Origin: JBBQLG01 sp038327655
Lineage (GTDB): Bacteria; Bacteroidota; Bacteroidia; Cytophagales; Spirosomataceae
Assembly: GCA_038327655.1 (NCBI GenBank)
Contig: JBBQLG010000011.1
Span: 4,520 to 68,519 of the forward strand
DNA length: 64,000 nt
Reading direction: 5' to 3'
Notes under the pieces: generated by a model
Databases searched by the model: none
What the model saw: only the letters and a program-made list of their open reading frames with translations
What the model was told of the DNA's origin: nothing
Part shown: positions 41,942 to 49,611 of the stretch, piece by piece
How the letters are laid out: each line of letters opens with the position of its first letter
Position numbering within the stretch: the stretch's first letter is position 1
Program-made: the position numbers and the translations under genes

Positions 41942-43056
41942 CGATTTTTCTGCTCACGATCAGCGTTTTGTACGCCCTGTTCACGACCACCCTCTGGCTG
42001 ACCTGGCTGCGGATGCCCACGTTTCGACCGGGCGAGTCAGCCATACAAGGCGAGCCCTTTATTACCGTTGTAATTCCGGTGCGCAACGAAGCCGCCAACC
42101 TCCCTGCACTGCTCGACGATCTGAACCGCCAAACCTACACCCGGTTTGAGGTGGTCGTTGCCGATGATGCTTCTACCGATACGACGCTGTCTATTGCGCA
42201 AACCTACCCGGCCCGGTTTCCACTCACGGCCCTGCCCCTGCCCGATACCCGCGTGGCTTCCCCCAAAAAACGCGCCATCACGGCCAGCATCGCCGTGGCG
42301 CAGGGAACACTCATTGTCACTACCGATGGCGACTGCCGGGTGGGTCCGCAGTGGCTCGAAACGATAGCCGGTTTCTACGCGCAGACCGGGGCGAAACTCA
42401 TCAGCGGGCCGGTCACGTTCGCAACGGAACACGCGCCCTCGGCGTATTTGCAGACGGTGGAAGGGTCGAGCCTGATTGGGTCGGGAGCCTGTACGCTGGC
42501 TCTCGGTTTCCCGACAATGTGCAACGGCGCCAACCTTTGTTACGAAAAACGAGTTTTTAGTGAAGTGGGTGGTTTTGCGGGCGTCGACCATTTAGCCTCC
42601 GGCGACGATGAGCTGCTGATGCATAAAATCGCCCGGCAGTATCCCGGTGGGGTGCGGTTCCTGAAAAACCCGGCTGCGATTGTCCGAACCAGCCCGCATA
42701 CATCGTGGCGGGCGTTTTATCAGCAACGCAAGCGGTGGGCCAGTAAGTGGCGGGCCTACGATACATGGGGACCGTCGGTGCTGGCCGTGTTCATCTTTTT
42801 GAGCAATGCCGCCGGTCCGCTGGCCATTGTTGCGTGGTTGGCCGGATGGATTAGCGGGGCCGCCGCCGTCAGCGTCGTTCTCCTTAAAGTCCTACCGGAG
42901 TTTTTGTTTTTACGGCAAATTCTTGTTTTTTTACAAAAAAAATCATCCGTTGGCTGGATACCGCTGACGCAGGTTTTATATCCGTTTTACGTTGTTTTCT
43001 TTGGCTTAGCCGCTCAGGGCAAAGGCTTCGAGTGGAAAGGCCGGAAACTTAGTTAA
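41938..43056 (+). CDS. Processive family 2 glycosyltransferase (membrane)
   Basis: A 372-residue protein with one N-terminal helix (IFLLTISVLYALFTTTLWL), a GT-A domain, and two or three C-terminal helices. Motifs in order: VVIPVRNEAANL, VVVADDASTD, TTDGDCRVGP (metal-binding DxD), GDDELL and QQRKRWASKW (the QxxRW signature of processive GT2 enzymes such as hyaluronan, cellulose and poly-GlcNAc synthases). It probably extends a polysaccharide while helping it through the inner membrane. The ATG at 41938 is chosen because it overlaps the upstream stop and begins the first helix. Confidence 0.88.
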   Translation: MTIFLLTISVLYALFTTTLWLTWLRMPTFRPGESAIQGEPFITVVIPVRNEAANLPALLDDLNRQTYTRFEVVVADDASTDTTLSIAQTYPARFPLTALPLPDTRVASPKKRAITASIAVAQGTLIVTTDGDCRVGPQWLETIAGFYAQTGAKLISGPVTFATEHAPSAYLQTVEGSSLIGSGACTLALGFPTMCNGANLCYEKRVFSEVGGFAGVDHLASGDDELLMHKIARQYPGGVRFLKNPAAIVRTSPHTSWRAFYQQRKRWASKWRAYDTWGPSVLAVFIFLSNAAGPLAIVAWLAGWISGAAAVSVVLLKVLPEFLFLRQILVFLQKKSSVGWIPLTQVLYPFYVVFFGLAAQGKGFEWKGRKLS

Positions 43057-43138
43057 GAACCGGTTTATAATCTGTGGTTCCTCCGGCCGGTATGCTGGAA
43101 GAACCCCTAACCACAAACCAAGTAAACTATAAACCACC

Positions 43139-43774
43139 TTGCTGTTTCTGCACAAATCCAACATTCTCCTGCGCACGGTTTACCCCGAGTTTCTGTGGCG
43201 TATGGACGACAGCGAACCCGTTATTTACCTCACCTTCGACGATGGGCCAATTCCCGATGTGACAGAATTCGTGCTGGAACAGTTGGATAAATATGCGGCA
43301 CAGGCTACGTTTTTCTGCATCGGCGATAACGTCCGCAAACACCGCGACGTGTTTTATCAGGTCATCGAAGCCGGGCATCTGGTGGGCAATCATACCTACA
43401 ATCACCTCAACGGCTGGAAAACCGACGATGCCGATTATTTACAAAACATCGAACAGTGTCAGGACGAAATCCGTATCGAAACGGGACTGTTCCGACCGCC
43501 CTACGGCCGTATCAAAAAGAGTCAGGCCACCGAAGTGCTGCAAAGCCATCGCGTAGTAATGTGGGACGTGCTGTCCGGCGATTTCGACCGGTCGCTACCC
43601 GCCGATGTTTGCCTGCGCAAGACAATCAGCTACACCGAACCGGGTTCCATCGTGGTGTTTCACGACAGCCTGAAAGCCTGGCCGAATATGCGGTACGCCC
43701 TGCCCCGGATGCTGGCACACTTTGCCGAGCAGGGGTATGAATTCCGAGCACTGCCCCAGCCCGTCTACGCCTGA
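43139..43774 (+). CDS. NodB-type polysaccharide deacetylase
   Basis: A 211-residue deacetylase. The metal site begins with LTFDDGPIPDVTEF (catalytic Asp-Asp). HTYNH holds the two metal-binding His residues, and the later FRPPYG and VVFHDSLKA motifs complete the NodB fold. The best start is a TTG at 43139 because the segment LRTVYPEFLWRM before the first motif is conserved in relatives, while the first ATG at 43202 would cut it away. Placed between two processive glycosyltransferases, it probably removes acetyl groups from an amino-sugar polymer. Confidence 0.88.
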   Translation: MLFLHKSNILLRTVYPEFLWRMDDSEPVIYLTFDDGPIPDVTEFVLEQLDKYAAQATFFCIGDNVRKHRDVFYQVIEAGHLVGNHTYNHLNGWKTDDADYLQNIEQCQDEIRIETGLFRPPYGRIKKSQATEVLQSHRVVMWDVLSGDFDRSLPADVCLRKTISYTEPGSIVVFHDSLKAWPNMRYALPRMLAHFAEQGYEFRALPQPVYA

Positions 43775-43785
43775 AACCGCCCGCA

Positions 43786-44769
43786 TTGACCGTAAGTATC
43801 CTGATTGCCGCCCGCAACGAAGAAGCTACCATTGGGGCTTGTTTGCAGGCAATCTCGCAACTTGACTACTCCACCGATCAGTTCGAGGTATTGATCGGCA
43901 ACGATGCCTCAACGGATCAAACCGGGTCCGTAGTGGCCGACTTTATCGCCGACAGACCCCATTTCCGGCTCTTCGACATCACCGAAGCGCGGGGCACAGT
44001 GCGTGGAAAAGCCAATGTACTGGCGCAGTTAGCCCATCAGGCGCGGGGTGAATTCCTGTTCTTTACGGACGCGGATACCGAAGTCCCGCCCACCTGGCTT
44101 ACGGCAATACTGACCCGTTTCACCCCCGAAACTGGCCTTGTCACGGGCGTGACGATGCCACGCGGTCACACGGTTTTCCATCACCTGCAATCCCTGGACT
44201 GGCTTCATGCCTTAACCCAAACCAGTGTGTTGGGTGCGCTGGATATTCCGGTAACGGCGATGGGCAACAACATGGCCGTTCGGCGAACCGCATACGAAGC
44301 CGTTGGTGGCTACGAGAACGTACCTTTTTCGGTCACGGAAGATTACACCCTGTTCCGGGCGATTATAGATTGCGGATTCGGGTTCAAAAACCTGCTCAAC
44401 CCCGACGTACTGGCCTTTTCCAGGCCCGTGTCGTCACTCACCGATTTTTTGCAACAGCGCAAACGGTGGATGCGCGGGGCGTTTGGGCTGCCCATCTGGA
44501 TGGTGCTGGGCTTACTGGTGCAGTATCTGGCGGGGCCGCTGCTGTTGGCACTTGGCGGGTTTCTGCCGACGCTGGCGGTGTTGATTTACTGCCTGAAACT
44601 GCTTAGTCAAACGATGCTGCTTACTTTTGCGCTCAGTCGGCTCCGGCAAACGCATCTCATCCCGTACGTACTGCCGTTTGAACTATACCAACTCATCATT
44701 GGCCCGGTAGCCCTTATCTTTTATTTTCTACCCATTCCGGTACGCTGGAAAGGCCGGGTGTATTCCTGA
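43786..44769 (+). CDS. Processive family 2 glycosyltransferase (membrane)
   Basis: A 327-residue GT2 enzyme, paralogous in layout to the one at 41938. It starts directly with the nucleotide-sugar fold SILIAARNEEATIG, then LIGNDASTD, FTDADTEVPP (DxD), VTEDYTLF, and QQRKRWMRGAFG (QxxRW). Three C-terminal helices follow (about 235-315). It lacks the N-terminal helix of its paralogue. The start is a TTG 11 nt after the deacetylase stop; no ATG is available in frame nearby. It probably makes the same or a linked glycan. Confidence 0.87.
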   Translation: MTVSILIAARNEEATIGACLQAISQLDYSTDQFEVLIGNDASTDQTGSVVADFIADRPHFRLFDITEARGTVRGKANVLAQLAHQARGEFLFFTDADTEVPPTWLTAILTRFTPETGLVTGVTMPRGHTVFHHLQSLDWLHALTQTSVLGALDIPVTAMGNNMAVRRTAYEAVGGYENVPFSVTEDYTLFRAIIDCGFGFKNLLNPDVLAFSRPVSSLTDFLQQRKRWMRGAFGLPIWMVLGLLVQYLAGPLLLALGGFLPTLAVLIYCLKLLSQTMLLTFALSRLRQTHLIPYVLPFELYQLIIGPVALIFYFLPIPVRWKGRVYS

Positions 44770-44830
44770 ACTGGAATACAGGCAGGTCCTCAGACCCGCT
44801 GTACCGCACCACCCATTGGCTATAGCAACC

Positions 44831-45610
44831 ATGCACTTCATCGACACCCACGCCCATATTTACGACGAGCAGTTTGCCACCGATCAGGCGGCTATGCTCG
44901 CTAATGCCCACGCACAGGGTATTTCAGAAATCTGGATGCCCAATTGTGACCGCACTACCATTCCCGGTATGCTGGCCCTGGCCGACCTTTTACCCAACCG
45001 GTACCGCCCCATGATGGGACTACACCCCTGCTACGTCACGGATACGATGGAGTCCGAACTCGCCGTCGTTGAAGATTACCTGGACAAACGATCATTTCTG
45101 GCGGTGGGTGAAATCGGGCTGGATTTTTACTGGGATATGACCCATGTGGAGCGGCAGTTTGACGCGTTTAAAACACAATTACGGTGGGCGGCTCGGCGGC
45201 AGTTATTCGTCTCGATTCACGTTCGGTCCGGGCACGACCGCAATGCCTTCGCCGAAGCCGCCAATGTAATTGAGGCCCTTGCGTTGCCGGGATTGCGGGG
45301 CATTTTCCACTGCTTTGTTGGTACGCTGGATGAAGCCAATCGTGCCATCGACCTCGGCTTTAAGCTGGGTATCGGGGGCGTGGCGACATTTAAGAACGGG
45401 GGACTCGATAAAGTGATTCCGCACGTTGGGCTGGAACATTTGGTACTGGAAACCGACGCGCCCTATCTGGCACCTGTTCCGTACCGGGGCAAGCGCAACG
45501 AACCGGCCTACGTACCAATTGTGGCGCAGCGCATCGCCGATCTGCAACAGATTCCCCTCGCCGAGGTGGCCCGCCAAACTACGGCTAATGCGCTGGCATT
45601 ATTAAATTAA
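44831..45610 (+). CDS. TatD family metal-dependent hydrolase
   Basis: A 259-residue TIM-barrel nuclease-type hydrolase. The ATG at 44831 is used because FIDTHAHIYDE (first metal His pair) must be close to the N-terminus. Further metal and catalytic residues are seen in VGEIGLDFYWD (Glu), SIHVRSGHD (His), GIFHCFVG (His) and LETDAPYLAP (Asp). TatD proteins act as DNA exonucleases/deoxyribonucleases and in protein quality control. The family is firm; the role here is unproven. Confidence 0.92.
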   Translation: MHFIDTHAHIYDEQFATDQAAMLANAHAQGISEIWMPNCDRTTIPGMLALADLLPNRYRPMMGLHPCYVTDTMESELAVVEDYLDKRSFLAVGEIGLDFYWDMTHVERQFDAFKTQLRWAARRQLFVSIHVRSGHDRNAFAEAANVIEALALPGLRGIFHCFVGTLDEANRAIDLGFKLGIGGVATFKNGGLDKVIPHVGLEHLVLETDAPYLAPVPYRGKRNEPAYVPIVAQRIADLQQIPLAEVARQTTANALALLN

Positions 45611-45620
45611 TACCCTGGCG

Positions 45621-45721
45621 TTTGTCATCCTGACCGGTCCGCCGGTGCGGCAGGAAGGATCTTAGCTGCCCAACCACTAAGATCCTTCCTGCCGCACCGG
45701 CGGACCGGTCAAGATGACAAA
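45621..45721. repeat. Dispersed inverted repeat, copy B
   Basis: 45-nt arms (45621-45665 and 45677-45721) with one mismatch and an 11-nt loop. It shares the TTTGTCATC outer end and AAGGATCTTAG inner end with copies A and C but has a longer, different middle. Its right end runs up to the asparaginase gene. Confidence 0.92.
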
Positions 45722-45755
45722 AACAGCTGGACAAAAAAGTACCAACCAATTCCTG

Positions 45756-46895
45756 ATGCCTTACCAAACGATTCATCTTAATCCCCGCCCAACTACGGCT
45801 ACTCCACCAAAACCGTCACAGCGGTCGGTGCTGGTCATTTATACCGGCGGCACGTTCGGCATGGTGTACGACGCCAAAACAGATCAGTTAATGCCGTTTA
45901 ATTTCGATCAGGTACTGGAGCGCGTTCCCGAAATTCAGCGGCTGGATTTTGATATTACCCTCGTTACGCTGTCCAGTATCATCGACTCGTCGAATATGAC
46001 GCCCGCCGTCTGGATCGAATTAGCCCGACTCATCGAACGGCACTACGCTGATTACGATAGTTTTGTAATTCTGCACGGAACGGATACGATGGCTTATACG
46101 GCCTCGGCGCTGAGTTTCATGCTCGAAAACCTCGGCAAGCCCGTCATCCTGACCGGCGCACAGTTGCCCATCGGCATGGCCCGGACCGACGCCCGCGAGA
46201 ATTTCATCACCGCCCTCGAAATTGCTGCCGCCGTGGACCCGGCCCGCTCCGGCGTACCGGTAGATGAGACGACACAAAATCGCCAGCCCATTGTACCCGA
46301 AGTGTGCATCTACTTTAACTCGCTACTACTGCGGGGTAATCGGGCGACGAAGCAGGAAAGTGTTCATTTCAATGCGTTCGCGTCGGAAAACTACCCGCAC
46401 TTAGCCATGGCGGGCGTCAGCATCGACTATAACCGGCCATTTATCCGCCCCTGCCACCCCAACAAGCCCCTGACAATCCACACCGCCCTTGATCCGAACG
46501 TCACCATCCTGAAACTATTTCCCGGCATTACCCCGGCCGTTGTTCAGTCAATCCTGTCCATTCCGGCCCTGCGCGGCTGCGTGCTCGAAACGTTTGGGGC
46601 GGGTAATGCGCCGACAGACGCCTGGTTTCTGGACGAACTCAAAGCGGCCATCGACCGGGGGGTGGTGCTGTTTAACGTATCGCAGTGCGAAGGGGGCCGC
46701 GTAACACAGGGGCGTTACCAGACCAGCAAACTGCTGGAACAGATCGGCGTCGTTAGCGGAGCAGACATTACGACCGAAGCCGCCATTACTAAACTAATGG
46801 TCCTGCTCGCCCGCGAACCGGGCCGGAATGCGGCTATCAACACCCGTATCAGCCACCAACTGGCCGAGCCACTGTGCGGAGAGATGAGTGCATGA
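45756..46895 (+). CDS. ansA: Type I asparaginase
   Basis: A 379-residue cytoplasmic amidohydrolase converting asparagine to aspartate and ammonia. The ATG at 45756 is chosen over one at 45714 because the latter lies inside the repeat arm. The two catalytic Thr sites are in VIYTGGTFGM and in VILHGTDTMAYTASAL, followed by PVILTGAQLPIG. The C-terminal half has LETFGAGNAP and QCEGGRVTQGRY, as in cytoplasmic type I enzymes. Confidence 0.92.
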   Translation: MPYQTIHLNPRPTTATPPKPSQRSVLVIYTGGTFGMVYDAKTDQLMPFNFDQVLERVPEIQRLDFDITLVTLSSIIDSSNMTPAVWIELARLIERHYADYDSFVILHGTDTMAYTASALSFMLENLGKPVILTGAQLPIGMARTDARENFITALEIAAAVDPARSGVPVDETTQNRQPIVPEVCIYFNSLLLRGNRATKQESVHFNAFASENYPHLAMAGVSIDYNRPFIRPCHPNKPLTIHTALDPNVTILKLFPGITPAVVQSILSIPALRGCVLETFGAGNAPTDAWFLDELKAAIDRGVVLFNVSQCEGGRVTQGRYQTSKLLEQIGVVSGADITTEAAITKLMVLLAREPGRNAAINTRISHQLAEPLCGEMSA

Positions 46896-46915
46896 GCTAT
46901 TTTTCGTCGATAAAA

Positions 46916-46948
46916 TTTGTGTTACCAAAAACGGAACCGCTATATTTG
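46916..46948 (+). promoter_or_regulatory. Promoter of the tRNA-Ser genes
   Basis: TTTG (46916-46919), 21 nt, TATATTTG (46941-46948), then about 38 bp to the first tRNA. It fits the Bacteroidota sigma consensus with slightly long spacing. Confidence 0.75.
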
Positions 46949-46986
46949 CACTCCGATTCGGTGTTTAGGTGTCACAATTGGAACAC

Positions 46987-47076
46987 AGAGAGCTGCCAGA
47001 GTGGTCGAATGGGTCTGATTCGAAATCAGAAGTACTCGCAAGGGTACCGGGGGTTCGAATCCCTCGCTCTCTGCCA
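46987..47076 (+). tRNA. tRNA-Ser (anticodon CGA), CCA encoded
   Basis: Acceptor AGAGAGC with GCTCTCT, anticodon stem TCTGA/TCAGA with loop TTCGAAA (anticodon CGA), a long class II variable arm (AGTACTCGCAAGGGTACC), T loop GTTCGAATC, discriminator G, and a genomically encoded CCA. All features of a class II serine tRNA. Confidence 0.95.
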
Positions 47077-47084
47077 AATAGCTA

Positions 47085-47119
47085 AAAGTCAGTGAGTTAT
47101 ACTTGCTGACTTTGTTTTT
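47085..47119 (+). terminator. Terminator after tRNA-Ser(CGA)
   Basis: AAAGTCAG (47085-47092) pairs with CTGACTTT (47106-47113), then GTTTTT. It would separate the first tRNA from the second. Confidence 0.65.
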
Positions 47120-47161
47120 AGAGGACAAGTAGCTGCCTCGAACCTGAACAGTACACCAAAC

Positions 47162-47248
47162 AGAGAGGTGTCCGAGTGGTTGAAGGAGCACGCCTGGAAA
47201 GTGTGTATGCGGGCAACCGTATCGAGAGTTCGAATCTCTTCCTCTCTA
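47162..47248 (+). tRNA. tRNA-Ser (anticodon GGA), CCA not encoded
   Basis: Acceptor AGAGAGG with CCTCTCT, anticodon stem CACGC/GTGTG with loop CTGGAAA (anticodon GGA), long variable arm (TATGCGGGCAACCGTATC), T stem GAGAG/CTCTT region with TTCGAAT loop, and discriminator A. The next bases are CAA, so CCA must be added by enzyme, unlike its neighbour. Confidence 0.94.
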
Positions 47249-47259
47249 CAACAGTTGAA

Positions 47260-47293
47260 GAAGCCAGCAAATTTATTTGCTGGCTTCTTTTTT
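47260..47293 (+). terminator. Terminator after tRNA-Ser(GGA)
   Basis: GAAGCCAGCAAAT pairs with ATTTGCTGGCTTC, followed by a run of six or more T. Perfect stem right after the tRNA. Confidence 0.9.
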
Positions 47294-47396
47294 AAAGAGG
47301 TTTCGAGTGGTCAAGCCGGGAACCTGCCGACCGCATCAGAGCCGTATCGCTACCTAACGATACGGCTTTGTGCATTCAGGCGATCTCAACCCGACA

Positions 47397-48104
47397 TTAC
47401 CGCTTGCGGTGGTTAAACTGATCGACCACCTGCAATACTTCGTGGGTCAGTTCATATTCAGACGACTGGAGGATAAAATCGTCGGTGAGGTGGCAGTAGT
47501 GCTTGAATTGTTCGGCTTCTTCCCCCTTGTAATTGGTTGCCTTGGAGATGATCAGTTCCAGTCGGTAGCCCGCCAACTGCTCTTTGCGGTATTGCTGGAG
47601 CACCACGGCGGCTTTCCGGTCAGATTTGGCGCGTTTACTGAATAGCTCATAGAGCAGCGTGATGGGTGACTGGGCCAAATTCAGCACCTGATCGCCGGTA
47701 AGGCCTTTTTTAGCCGTGGGTTCGCTCAGGAGTTGCTGCAATTCGCGCTTGAGATCGGCCTCACGCTTGCCTTTTACAGTCACTTCTTCCAGCAAAACAC
47801 CCGTAAATTCGATCTGCTTTTTGAGCTGAATCACCGGTTCTTTCGTCACGCCGTCCCACATGATCGACGCCCGCCCGTGGCTGGGGCTGTTCACAACAAT
47901 GGAGTCGCCGGGTTTGACCTGTAGGTAGAAGGAACCGGTTTGGTTGGTGCGGCCCACAAACAGCGTCCGCTGGTTGATAACACTCGCGTTATCGACCCCT
48001 TTCCCCGTCTCTACATCGAGCACTTTACCGATTACAAACCGGGGCGACTGGGCGTACACCGCAGCGGAGAACAGATATAACCAAAAAGCAATCAGAAAAC
48101 GCAT
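47397..48104 (-). CDS. Secreted protein with carboxypeptidase-like regulatory domain
   Basis: A 235-residue protein with a signal peptide (MRFLIAFWLYLFSAAVYAQ); the ATG at 48104 begins it. Residues 25-105 are the beta-sandwich domain often found at the start of outer-membrane receptor proteins (GKVLDVETGKGVDNASVINQ, GRTNQTGSFYLQVKPGDSIV). The rest is helical, charged and unrecognised (EVTVKGKREADLKRELQQLL). It lacks the TonB-linked barrel. Function unknown. Confidence 0.75.
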   Translation of the reverse strand: MRFLIAFWLYLFSAAVYAQSPRFVIGKVLDVETGKGVDNASVINQRTLFVGRTNQTGSFYLQVKPGDSIVVNSPSHGRASIMWDGVTKEPVIQLKKQIEFTGVLLEEVTVKGKREADLKRELQQLLSEPTAKKGLTGDQVLNLAQSPITLLYELFSKRAKSDRKAAVVLQQYRKEQLAGYRLELIISKATNYKGEEAEQFKHYCHLTDDFILQSSEYELTHEVLQVVDQFNHRKR

Positions 48105-48197
48105 GGCACAGCAGACGGTCAGAACCACAAAATTAACAACCCTACACCGATCAATATCTTAAACTTTCATAAAACAGTTGCTCCATCGAAACGAAAA

Positions 48198-48224
48198 TTA
48201 ATTCGGTCTTAAGCACTTCTTAAG
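48198..48224 (+). promoter_or_regulatory. Candidate OmpR-type regulator site (TTAAG direct repeats)
   Basis: CTTAAG at 48208 and 48219, 11 bp apart, with a weaker TTAAT at 48198 in the same 11-bp phase. It lies 46-72 bp before the PepSY-like gene. One-helical-turn direct repeats are the usual binding pattern of OmpR/PhoB-type regulators, and such a regulator is encoded nearby at 50958. Confidence 0.5.
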
Positions 48225-48269
48225 GTGGCAGCGGGACTTTCGTAGCGTAATCAACCAAAATGAAATCCA

Positions 48270-49535
48270 ATGAAACGCTTCCTGATGTCTGTTTCGGTGC
48301 TCAGCACCCTCCTTTTAGCCGGTCACTATGGGCAGGCGACACCCTTTACCACAGCGGTTTTTGCCGCAGCAACGGCCGCGCCGTCCGTGACTAAATTACC
48401 GGCAACAAGCCTGCCCGCTTCGGCAAAAACGTACCTCGACCAGAATTATCGCGGCTATGCGCTGGTACGGGTCGAAAAAGCCTTCGCGGGTGGTCGCCGG
48501 GGTATGGGAAATAACAATGCCAGCCGTACGGTGATCGGCACGAATGTAAGGTTTCTGCTCAACGAGGTACCCTTCGCTATTTTCTTCAACGCGACTGGGC
48601 AGTTCGCCGGTACACATGCCCCCGGCCCGCGTGGCGCGGTGAACAAATCAGCGTATCTGACGGCGAATCAATTACCCGCCACCGTCCGCGATTACCTGAG
48701 CAAAAGCTACAACGGCTACACGTTTCTGAAAGCCGAAACCCGGCAGTCGCCGAAGGGGTCCGTCCGGCATTATAACGTCGAGATTCTGACGAATAACCAG
48801 CGGGCCAACCTGCGTTTCGACAGTACCGGTACGTTCCGGGATGCGCACATCCGGGCGGCTCAACCCGACAAAGCGGGCATTAGTTACCTGTCGCGCAACG
48901 AGTTACCGGCAACCGTCGCGGCTGTGCTGACCAATCAGTATCCCAGCCAGACGTACGTACTCGGCGAACAGCGCACCGGCCCGAACGGACTCGAATACAC
49001 GGTCGAACTGGCAGCAAACAATACCCTGACCCGGCTGTATTTCGATGCGAATGGCAACGTTTTGCTCCGCCCCGACGGACGCGGCCACAACGGACGCAAT
49101 GCCGATGACCGGGGACCCAACGGTAAGGGTCGTAAACACGGCCTGATGAATGGTCCGATGCAGGATCGCACGGGCCGCGACCGGAGTGATGTAAATCGGA
49201 GGGGGAAAGAGCGCATGGGCCAGAACCGGCCGGAAAATGGCCGGATGGGAAATGTATTGCCGGGAGACGTTCGTCCGGGACGAGGTGGCCAACAAGCAGG
49301 TGGACCTCGTGCAAATGCCAACCGTCAATTAGTGCTCGATGCCGGTACGCTGCCCAATGCGGTAACGACGTACCTGAAGGCTAATTTCAGTGGTTACACG
49401 TTCCTGAAAGCCGACGTACACAACGCCAACGGTGCCCCGGCTGATTACACAACCGATATTGCGGTGGGCAAGGGGCTGTATAAACTGCGGTTTGCGGCCA
49501 ACGGCGATGTGCTGATGGCAGAAGCGCGGAATTAG
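48270..49535 (+). CDS. Exported protein with four PepSY-like repeats and an Arg/Gly-rich linker
   Basis: A 421-residue exported protein (signal MKRFLMSVSVLSTLLLAG). Four repeats of 65-80 residues follow a shared plan: LPATVRDYLSKSYNGYTFLK, then a strand pair, then LRFDSTGTF. They span about 38-120, 128-196, 204-270 and 352-421. This is the PepSY-like/BLIP-like (DUF2874) fold. Between repeats 3 and 4 lies an 80-residue linker very rich in Gly, Arg, Asn and Asp (GRDRSDVNRRGKERMGQN), strongly basic and probably disordered. Its proximity to a two-component system and the shared TTAAG repeats suggest it is a regulated target. The function is unknown. Confidence 0.78.
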   Translation: MKRFLMSVSVLSTLLLAGHYGQATPFTTAVFAAATAAPSVTKLPATSLPASAKTYLDQNYRGYALVRVEKAFAGGRRGMGNNNASRTVIGTNVRFLLNEVPFAIFFNATGQFAGTHAPGPRGAVNKSAYLTANQLPATVRDYLSKSYNGYTFLKAETRQSPKGSVRHYNVEILTNNQRANLRFDSTGTFRDAHIRAAQPDKAGISYLSRNELPATVAAVLTNQYPSQTYVLGEQRTGPNGLEYTVELAANNTLTRLYFDANGNVLLRPDGRGHNGRNADDRGPNGKGRKHGLMNGPMQDRTGRDRSDVNRRGKERMGQNRPENGRMGNVLPGDVRPGRGGQQAGGPRANANRQLVLDAGTLPNAVTTYLKANFSGYTFLKADVHNANGAPADYTTDIAVGKGLYKLRFAANGDVLMAEARN

Positions 49536-49554
49536 GTGAACAACATCCCCCGAC

Positions 49555-49611
49555 CTAACCTCACCCCCGGCCCCTCTTCTGATTTAGGAGAGGAGCCGGG
49601 GATGAGGTTAG
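49555..49611. terminator. Bidirectional hairpin between convergent genes, containing the kinase stop codon
   Basis: CTAACCTCA (49555-49563) pairs with TGAGGTTAG (49603-49611), with an inner GC-rich stem (CCGGC with GCCGG). The stop codon of the histidine kinase on the minus strand (49608-49610) lies in the right arm. It probably serves as terminator for both genes. Confidence 0.75.
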
